Source of the DNA: Adiantum capillus-veneris
Lineage: Eukaryota > Streptophyta > Polypodiopsida > Polypodiales > Pteridaceae
Direction of reading: 5' to 3'
Length of the DNA stretch: 64,000 bases
Assembly: GCA_014529385.2 (NCBI GenBank)
Contig: CM043950.1
Coordinates: 149,732,945-149,796,944 of the forward strand
The position numbers were made by a program, and so were the translations under genes. Of this stretch, positions 56,008 through 64,000 are shown piece after piece (the first letter of the stretch is position 1; each line of letters starts with the position of its first letter). Below the pieces are notes generated by a model. That model saw nothing but the letters and a program-made list of their open reading frames with translations, did no database searches and had not been told where the DNA came from.

Positions 56008-56226
56008 ATGAATCAGTACAACCTACCTCAAGACAGATCACGCATACCAACACGTGTACGCTCAATCAAGGTAATACTGGATTTGAAGGCTCACTACCAG
56101 CACGTCATTGACACCATGCCGGGTGGGCAGCGGTTTTTGGAGGTTCTTGCATCAGATCAACCATTTGTCTTACCTTTGGTACAAGGCAATGTACCGTTTG
56201 AAGTTTTAATCTATGTCCTAGTATAA
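56008..56226 (+). CDS. Element F: small pre-gag ORF, conserved with element C
   Basis: A 72-codon frame ending 84 nt before the gag ATG. Its last 40 residues match the pre-gag frame of element C (GGQRFLEVLA, PFVLP, FEVLIYVLV). It may be the C-terminal end of the ORF1-like region rather than a separate protein. Confidence 0.55.
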   Translation: MNQYNLPQDRSRIPTRVRSIKVILDLKAHYQHVIDTMPGGQRFLEVLASDQPFVLPLVQGNVPFEVLIYVLV

Positions 56227-56310
56227 GAGGGTATACACGCCTCCTTGTAAAGAAGAAAAAAAACTTTTGCAAGTTAAGCAGTGTGTCTTTCTAGCTCTCT
56301 CTCAGTAATC

Positions 56311-57486
56311 ATGGCAAGTGTAGCATTTCCAACATTTAAAGGAAAGAAGGGGGAGGATTTGGTAACAGACTTCCTAGATGACTTTGAAGTAGCATGTGTA
56401 GTGAGCAACAAAGATACGGATGAATCCCGGGTTAGAATCTTTAAGCATCTCATGAAGCTAGAAGCTAGATCATGGTACAATGCACTTCCACAAGCAACCA
56501 AGGATGACTGGGAACCCTTAAAAACCGCTTTTAAGAGGCGCTTTGGGGGAGGTACCACTTTAGAAAAGTTGTGGGACAAGTTGAGAGACTTGAAGCAGGA
56601 GGGTCTTTTAGAATATGCCACCTATGAATCCAAATTTGTGGATTTGTGGGAACGGTGGGTTGAGTCACTGGCTAGGGGGGAAGCTGCACCCGATTTCCTA
56701 AAAAAAGATCTGTTCACACATGGATTATGGCCGCTTCTCAAGGAGAAGGTGAAAGGTAGATTCCCAGCTACGTACGAGTTAGCCGTTGAGATTGCTCGCC
56801 TTAAAGACAAGAAGCTGCGAATGAAAGCCAAAGAAACTGAGTCAACAAAATCAGGAACATCGCATCGACCAGCAACTACGACAACCACCATTCCACCACC
56901 ACCACCGGCTCTTGTGGTAAGAGATGACCAACAAGATATGTTGGCCCATATTACTGACCAACTGCAGAATTTGTCTGTCCACTTAATACAACAAGGGAGG
57001 AGTCAAGAAAGAGATCAAGACCCTGGAAGAGCACGACGACAAAACAGGGAGTATCATTGCTATAACTGCGGAGAAGACGGTCACGGTATGTACTACTGTC
57101 CCAAACCACGACAAAACTATAATAGAGGAGGTAGGAGGAACCAATTGTCACCCCCTAGAGAAAGAACGCCCCCACCCCGAGCACCACCCCCACCAACACA
57201 AATTCTACGTCCACCCCAGACACCACTACAAGCATCCATCCCACCTCTTCCACCAGCCCCACCACTTGATCGCCCTGTAAACATCATAAGGCTAGAAGAG
57301 AAAGGAAAAGCCATTGTAGTGGATCCACCCAGAGCAAAGGAGAGGGACAAGGGTAAGGAGAAGGTAACCTTTTTAGAACCACTTGAAGCCATGACTGTGA
57401 AAAGAGCTAGGAGGGAGAAAGCTACACAATCAGATGATGAGAGAAGCATGAGAGGAGAAACTAGCAAGAGGCCATCCAGGCCATGA
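56311..57486 (+). pseudogene. Element F: gag, ending at an in-frame TGA before protease
   Basis: The ATG at 56311 (MASVAFPTFKGKKGEDL) is chosen because it matches the opening of element C gag; the frame is open 10 codons further upstream. The capsid domain is at about 56330-56800 and a CCHC knuckle (CYNCGEDGHGMYYC) near 57058-57100. A Pro-rich segment and a basic tail follow. It ends at TGA (57484-57486) in the same frame as the protease that follows. It is otherwise uninterrupted, so it may still make a protein; it is marked as a pseudogene because the element is broken. Confidence 0.85.
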
Positions 57487-58290
57487 CGGAAAGTGGGCAT
57501 CACCGACTTCCAGCTAGGGGAAAGTTCTAAGCCCTATGATCTAACATTGGATGTGGCAGAGCAAGGACCGAAGATTACATGGCCACAGCTACTACATCTT
57601 GCACCAAAAGTAAGGCGACAATGGTCTAAAATGGTAAGTACAAGACGCTCCAAAACAAAGGTAGCCGGAGCAATTTCGGGATGCAACATGGATGACATCC
57701 TTCCAATTTTCGACGTAAACATAAAAGGAAAGAGGGTTGGAAACACCTACATTGATGGAGGTGCACAAATCTGTGTAATGAGCGAAGCTATGATGCTTCG
57801 ATTAGGGCTCGAGGTTGACAGGCCTTCTCTATGCAAATCAAAGATGGCAAACAACGCAAAAGTAAAGTGTGTGGGTGTGGTAAGTGCCGTGAAAATCAAA
57901 GCTTTCAACACTGAGGTAGAGGTAGATGTTTTTGTAATGCCTACTAAGGGGGAGGGCTATCCACTAATTTTGGGAAGGCCATGGTTGATGGCCATGAAGG
58001 AAAAACAGGACTGGGGTACTGGCCTTCTAAGTATGACCGGTAAGAAAGGGGAGAGAATCTACTACGACATGAGGATTGGCAAGCAGAAGCAAATGAATCT
58101 GGAAACATCGGCAGATGAAACCACTAGCGAATCTTCCAGTTCTGAGGAGGAGATCACATCCACCGACGAAAGTGACAGTTCCATTGATGTGATGGGTATC
58201 ATTATGAAGGATCCACAAAGGGAAGCACAAATGGTGATCCATCACCAAAAGAGAAACCCAATGAAGAGGAGAGAAAATCACCTGGCCTAG
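57487..58290 (+). pseudogene. Element F: protease
   Basis: In the same frame as gag after the TGA. The pre-protease block PYDLTLDV...WPQLLHLAP (57530) is shared with element G. The active site is YIDGGAQICV (57750) and the second-loop motif ILGRPWL (57970), followed by an acidic Ser/Glu-rich tail. The triad is D-G-G, as in element C. The frame to RT is shifted near 58200-58290. Confidence 0.85.
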
Positions 58291-58301
58291 GAGGAAGTAG
58301 G

Positions 58302-61300
58302 TTGAAGGGTATGTTATCTACGGAATTAACACTTGAGGAGAAAGATAGTTTTTTGCAAATGTTGATGGGATTTCCTAACCTGTTCATTGACAACTATGAA
58401 AGAATCACAGGCATTACAGTGGTGGAACATCATATTAAGCTGAAGGAAGGGGTAAAACCAGTTGTGAAAAAGCTACGACGATTAGGGGTCATACAAGAAA
58501 AGGCACTCTTGGCCGAGGTAAGGAAACTGCTAGAGGCGGGATTCATCTATCCTGTAGAAAACTCAGAATGGGTGTCACCCGTAGTGGTGACGCCTAAAAA
58601 GAATGGTAAGTGGAGGGTCTGTGTTGACTACAAACCACTAAATGCAGCTACAAAGAGAGACCACTTTCCTCTCCCTTTCTTGGATGAAATTCTGAATGAA
58701 GTAGCCGGTTTTGAATGCTATACCGTCTGTGATGGTTATTCTGGATACTTTCAAATACGCATATCCTTGGAAGATCAGCTAAAAACCACTTTTATCACGC
58801 CATGGGATTGTTTTGAATACAGGGTTATGCCATTTGGTCTCACAAATGCACCTGCCACATTCCAAAGATATGTCACATATGTTTTTCAACGTTCTTTGGA
58901 ACATCCATAAGAGTGTTCATTGATGATTTTTGTATATATAGCTCGCGTATTTCACATTTAGAAAAGGTAACTGAAGGTTTGTCCAGAATGTAGAGCCTAG
59001 GTGGGCAATTAAATGTGGACAAATGCCACATTGGGGAGAGTAAAGTCATTCTACTAGGCCATGAAATTTCAGCAAAAGGTATCAACGCCGACCCAAGTAA
59101 GGTGTCCGCACTCATAGCCCTACCTTCACCAACGACTGCACGTCAACTGGTCTCTTTTCTACAGAAGGTGAGGTACTTAAGTAGATTCATACATCTACTA
59201 TCACAACTTGTTCTACCACTGCAACAACTCACTCAAAGATCAACTTTCACTTGGGACGAGGAAAGCGAACATCACTACAACAAGGTAAAGGAGGTCTTAG
59301 CCACTCTGCCAACTATCTCACCACCTAAGTGGGATGAAAAATTCTATGTCACCTCAAGTGTTGGTGATGACTCATTGGGGGCTGTGCTAATCCAAAAGGA
59401 TACGACGACATCTTTCATGAGGCCAATCTACTTCTCTAGTCGAATGATGACAGAAGGAGAGAAAGGTTTCACCCATGTGGAACACTTAGTCCTAGCTCTT
59501 AGATTTGCAACTACAAAGTTTAGGTCATATTTGCTGCCTAAGCAATTTGTGATTCTAACCACGGAAGAAATATTTCCCTATGTTGTACAACACATGGATG
59601 TGTATGCTAGAATTACTAAATGGCTAGTTCATCTTCAAGAGTTTGACTACACAGTACAGGTAGAAAGCACGACAAGGGTAAGTTTGGGGGGACTCATGAC
59701 CTACCAAGTCTTTGAAAGGAAGGAGAAGCAATCTAAGGAAGGAGAAGTCCGATTACCTCCAGTACCACCGATGGTAGAAGGAGCATACTCTCTCTACTTT
59801 GATGGAGCCTACAAGCGAGCGTCCGACAAAGCAGCTGTAGGCATAGTGGTCTTTGATGACAAAGGGACAAAGGTATTTTCGTTGGGCCAATTGTTAGATT
59901 CACATTCTAACAATGAAGCTGAGTATGAAGCACTAACCAAGGGTCTACAATGGTGCGTCTCGCAAGGTGTACAACGCCTTAATGTATTTGGGGATGCTCT
60001 ACTTCTGGTAAGGCAAGTAAATGGAGCATGGACATGCAAGAATCCTAGTTTAAGGACTCACTTAAGTGGTGTAAAAATCTTGTTGGGTAAGTTTGAAGAA
60101 GTTCAAATACACCATATCCCAAGGGCTCAAAACCAAGAAGCAGATGCCCTAGCAAGTGAAAGACTACAGGAAGTGGTGGTTGGAGCAATAAAACTAAATC
60201 TCCCTCTATTTCAAGGAAATGATGCCTTGCCTGACATCATGCATTTTTTGGAAACAGGGGAATACCCATCAGATTTAACAAAGGGACAGAAGCAATGGCT
60301 GACGCGGAAGGCCACAAGGTATCGACTCATCAATGATGGTTTGTACTGTAAGGGTAAGGACCAAATACTCAGGAAGGTCCCTCTCTCTCACAAAATCACG
60401 GGAGTAATTGCTAGCTGTCACGACGGGGTTTGTGGTGGTCACTTTTCCCTAGACATAACAAGTAGGAAAATCTTGCAGGCAGGCTTCATATGGCCTAGCC
60501 TCAACCATGATGTACACCATTGGTGCAAAACGTGTAAGTTGTGTCAAAAGGCCGGCACTAGGTCACTTATGCCTGAACCACAGACACCTATTCTCTCATA
60601 TGGCCCATTTGAAAAATGGGGTATCGATGCCATTGGGCCATTACCTAGGGCCAACTCAGGAAAATTCTACATTATCATGGGGGTCGACTACATGACTAGA
60701 TGGGCAGAGGCTACAGCCACCACTAGAATCACAACGATAGAGGTAGCTAAATTTATCTACGAGCACATATGCTACATGTAGGTTTGGCACACCTTTAGAG
60801 ATCATCTCTGATAGAGGGCCAGGTTTCAGAGCAGACTTGGTAGGAGAATTAATGCAGAAACTGGGCATTACAAGGAGGCACTCTTCACCATATTACCCTC
60901 AATGTAATGGCCTAGTTGAAAAGGTAAATGTAATGGTTTCTAAAATTATTACCAAGCAGATAAATAATCATCCTGGAGACTGGGATAAGTATCTACTACC
61001 AGCTTTATGGGCCTACAGAACTTTATTTCGTACATCCTTGGGATTCACACCGTATCATCTAGTATTTGGTAAGGAAGAAATCTTGCCCATTGAAGTGCAA
61101 CTAAAAAGTCTCAGAGTAATGGCAAGCCAGCTTCAACAGCCCAACATGCATTTGAGAGATCACATCATCAACTTGGAAAGACTGCAGCTGGACAGAGAAG
61201 AAGCAATAACTTATTATGCAGCACAAGCAGAGCATAGACGGCTTAGCTTTAACGAGCATCTCCGGAAAAAAGAATTGAAGAAAGGAACGTTGGTGCTCCG

Positions 61301-61568
61301 CTATGACAATCGCTTCGACATGCGCAAGGATAAGAAACTCCTACTCCGATGGGAAGGTCCTTTCATCGTCAGGAAAAAGTATGCCAATGGAAGCTACCAG
61401 CTTATGGAGGCTGATGGAAAACTTCATAAAACCAGGGTAAATGGTTGGCGACTTAAACCTTATTTTCTTCGATTTGACAAGGCTCCACCTATTGACATTC
61501 CACATGAGGACACACCATCAGCCGCTACCTCTGACGATAATGATCAAACAGATGAGCTAGAGACATGA
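58302..61568 (+). pseudogene. Element F: RT, RNase H, archaeal-like RNase H, integrase
   Basis: RT spans 58350-59000, with WVSPVVVTPKKNGKWR and CDGYSGYFQ. The frame shifts near 58890, the catalytic IDDFC is in the other frame near 58920, and a TAG lies near 58990. RNase H next to RT (59330-59570) has VTSSVGDD and LTTEEI in place of the catalytic acids. The archaeal-like RNase H (59780-60170) keeps FDGAY, NNEAEYEAL, FGDAL and EADALA, the full acidic set. Integrase (60400-61100) has HDGVCGGHF...CKTCKLC, WGIDAIGP, ISDRGPGF (after a shift near 60775) and NGLVEKVN. A C-terminal LVLRYDNRF...WEGPFIV region ends at 61568. Confidence 0.92.
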
Positions 61569-61580
61569 ATGCCTCTAGCC

Positions 61581-61596
61581 AAAAGGGGAGGGCTAA
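61581..61596 (+). other. Element F: polypurine tract
   Basis: AAAAGGGGAGGGCTAA directly precedes the 3' LTR start TGATGGGGGC. Confidence 0.9.
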
Positions 61597-63154
61597 TGAT
61601 GGGGGCTTTTCACAAGCCAAGATCCCATACCCCTCTTCTCTCGTCCCCACCCCATGAAAACCCCCTCTTAGGGAGGAAGTGATAAAAGGAATTGGAAAAA
61701 GTAAGAAAAAAATAAAGTATGATTATGTAAATATATAAGAAAGGTAAAATAGGCCACCTCATGCCTGGGGGGCAGCCCATCCCCACCTTGCCTCCTTTTT
61801 CTTCACTGTTGCCCCGCCGTGTGTCCCTTTTTCTCTCCTCCACTCAAAAGGTCAACCCCCTCTCTCTTCCCCTTGTCCTTTCTCCTTTCTCTCTCCCCTC
61901 AAGCTACCCCACCTCTCACCAATAATGCATTCTAACTCACCAATAATGCACCCTAACTCACATGTAACTTACCCTATCTTCCAAAATAGTATACCCCACC
62001 CCCCCTTTCTCTCTCCTATCATATCCCATGACCCAAATACCCCCCCCTCTCTCTAAAGGGCGCCATGTCTCTTGTCTTGTAGCTAAATAACCTCCCCCAC
62101 ACTCACACACACTCAGTTTCACTAAAAAAGGTGCCCACAGACCCATCCCCACTCGGTGGTTACCTGATTTTTCTTGTGTTCACACGCATCTGCACACAGA
62201 TTCACCTCTGAACACACTCCTCTCTCTCCCCTCTTGTAATTACTTTATTCTCCATGTCACCTCTCACTTTTTTTCATCAACCCATCTCTCTCTCTTAGTC
62301 TCTCTCTCATGAGACTGCTATTCTGGCACATATACACACAGCCAGACAAGTGGGCCCCACAGTCACATGGCCTATGTAGATAATGATTTCTTCATTTCTA
62401 AATTCTATAATTTCTCCCCCCCTCCTCCCCTATATAAAGAGGGGTCACCATCACACAAAAAACAACACAACATCACCAAAGAACACACTATGCACTGTGT
62501 GTGCCCAGTGCACACACACGCACCCACACCATTACCATCACCGCAATCACCATGCTTGTCTTGAGCATGACCTCTACACCCTTGGCTATGGAAGATGAAG
62601 GGCAACTAAATGAAGGATGATGGCCATAATCCTCGTGCGAGTCTTCGCCATCAACTCCCACCTATCCGCCATGTGCTCTACCACTCTCTCCCTTCTCATT
62701 CCCCTACCCTATGCTCCCCATTTCATCGCCTAATTCTCTAAATAAGTCTTGAGGTTTTGTGAGTATGTTTTCTTGCAATGTTTTACCCATGTGAGGTGTG
62801 GGAATCGCCACCTAGTCTTGTGTTTTGGAGTGAGCTTCGGTATGTGTGAAGGGTGTGCGGACTCGCCATCCTTTGGCTGGTGCCTAAGTAATAAGCGCTG
62901 TACCCCTCCCTCCTTCTCTCTCTCTCTCTCTCTCTCCTCTCACTTGATCTCATTCCTTTCCTCTTCATCATTACTCCAAGCATCCATCTCTCTCTTGGAT
63001 GAAAACTTTGTTATGGTGGTGTGTTGTTTGCGTCCTAGCCGCTGAAGCTAGGTGGTGCCCCCTGTTTGCTTTACCATGATAGGCTCGAGGCGCGCCATTC
63101 GGTCCCCAATTTTTTAGAAGCCGTTGGGGTTCGGAGTTCGCTTTGCTCCCGTCA
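61597..63154 (+). mobile_element. Element F: 3' LTR
   Basis: 1558 bp from TGATGGGGGC to CTCCCGTCA, with small indels relative to the 5' LTR (for example in the CT run near 62920 and in TTCGGAGTTCG near 63131). Confidence 0.95.
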
Positions 63155-63935
63155 ACGTTCAGAGGTACATTATTAGCACCGGATGTTTGGGAAATTGTTT
63201 TTGGACATCGACTTTTGTAATGTCCATACTCCTGGCACTCAAAGCATCTTATATTGGGAAACTCAGTAGCTGTCGTGGTAGCTACTACCGGACGATGGTT
63301 GTATGCAGGGTTGATTGGTCTGTTACTCCAGTTGTCTGTCCTGGCCCTCTTTGACAAATAGTATTCACTATCTTGGGTAGTCCTCTGAATCTCTTTAGCT
63401 AACAGGTTGGCCCTTAGCAAGGCATCTTGCAAAGTTACTGGCCTGAGAGATTCTAGTTGGTTGTTCAGGGGGTCGATGAGTTCTTGGCAGAACCGTGCTA
63501 CCTGTTGTTCCAATGTCATCTTAGGAGCATATCTCCGAAGAGTGACAAACTTTGAATAATATTCTTCGACAGATGAATTCAGTTGCCGAAGGGAAAAGAA
63601 CTCGTTCATCTTCAAGGTTTTATAGGCAGGTGGTAAGTAACGCTCCATCACAGCAGCCTTGATGTCTTCCCATGACTGGGAAGATCCCTTGATATCCAAG
63701 TCCCTCCAATGTTGTTTCCAGCAGATCTTGGCATCACCAGACAAGCGGAACATTGCAAGCATGGTTTGGTTCTCGGGTTGAGTTCCCGCAGCTTCGAAGT
63801 AATCGTCCATTGCTTCCATCCACACTTCCGCATCTCTCTCCACATTTGCCCCCTCGCCCTTAAAGAGAGGAGGCTGGGCTTGTTTAAGGAGGAGCCTCTT
63901 CTCTTGCGCTGTCGAGTAGAGAGCAGCAGGCGGTG
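63155..63935 (-). pseudogene. Element E copy 2: gag 5' part
   Basis: Continuation of the gag interrupted at 53908. Capsid motifs WMEAMDDYFEAAG, FRLSGDAKICW and YLPPAYKTLK and a CCHC knuckle (CFECQEYGHYKSRC) near 63250 are present. The upstream TAG seen in copy 1 is here too. The copy runs off the right edge, where its primer site and 5' LTR should lie. Confidence 0.88.
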
Positions 63936-64000
63936 CCTATCCAATGGTATAAAACTCACTACTATAGCACTCTTCTCAAATGAACCTAGGATTTTTCCAT

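Larger units (their letters stand above)
53909..63154 (+). mobile_element. Element F: complete Tat-type gypsy element nested in element E gag
   Basis: 9246 bp with LTRs of 1542 and 1558 bp, a primer site, ORF1-like leader frames, gag, pol with two RNase H domains, and a polypurine tract. It is flanked by GCGT (53905-53908) and ACGT (63155-63158), a 4-bp target duplication with one change. Removing it and one copy restores the gag sequence found at 49770. It is less decayed than C but has a gag stop and several frameshifts. Confidence 0.95.

Overview
This window reads as repeat-filled nuclear DNA of a seed plant, probably one with a large genome. I find no host protein gene, tRNA, rRNA or CRISPR array. 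Almost everything is LTR retrotransposon, mostly Ty3/gypsy with one Ty1/copia fragment, nested or broken, with microsatellites and minisatellites between. Plant origin is inferred from the families: Tat-type gypsy elements with a second, archaeal-like RNase H; primer sites matching plant initiator-Met and Asp tRNAs; and long LTRs. No species is claimed.

Layout. 1-9686 (+): 3' part of a gypsy element (A): integrase, a retropepsin-like domain with W-x-P-K repeats, an array of perfect palindromes, a large extra ORF (ORF3), and the 3' LTR. 9687-13670: degenerate hexamer repeats, a transposase-like scrap, a 175-bp tandem repeat, a gag scrap and simple repeats. 13675-22377 (+): a complete but decayed Tat element (C). 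23576-27700 (-): pol of a second Tat element (G), joined directly to a copia-type gag (27700-28387 and 33650-33775, -). Element H (28388-33649, -) splits that gag. H is a young 5262-bp non-autonomous element with 545-bp LTRs and one retropepsin/W-x-P-K ORF. 35357-35674: a copia-like LTR with an initiator-Met primer site, inserted in element D. 35675-44493 (-): element D, a relative of A, with gag, protease, RT, RNase H, LTR, ORF3 and its own palindromes. 44654-45860: a lone C-family LTR. 46702-64000 (-): element E, gag-only with 2.7-kb LTRs, in tandem; its second gag is split by a third Tat element (F, 53909-63154, +).

The most interesting system is in the A/D family. Upstream of ORF3, A carries five perfect copies of a 24-bp palindrome at about 284-bp spacing (one interval is half that). 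D carries three copies of a different near-palindrome at 280 and 284 bp, in the same place. Each element's LTR has a half-site matching its own internal palindrome, about 580 bp from the LTR start in both. The motif has therefore changed in LTR and internal region together. Both elements also have a splice-donor-like site in the LTR and a 3' splice-site-like sequence exactly 5 nt before the ORF3 start codon. I infer that ORF3 is made from a spliced RNA and that the palindromes lie in the intron. They would then mark only unspliced genomic RNA or proviral DNA, as a packaging, splicing-control or protein-binding signal.

A second recurring novelty is a retropepsin-like domain followed by spaced W-x-P-K motifs. 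It is found downstream of integrase in A and as the only ORF of H.
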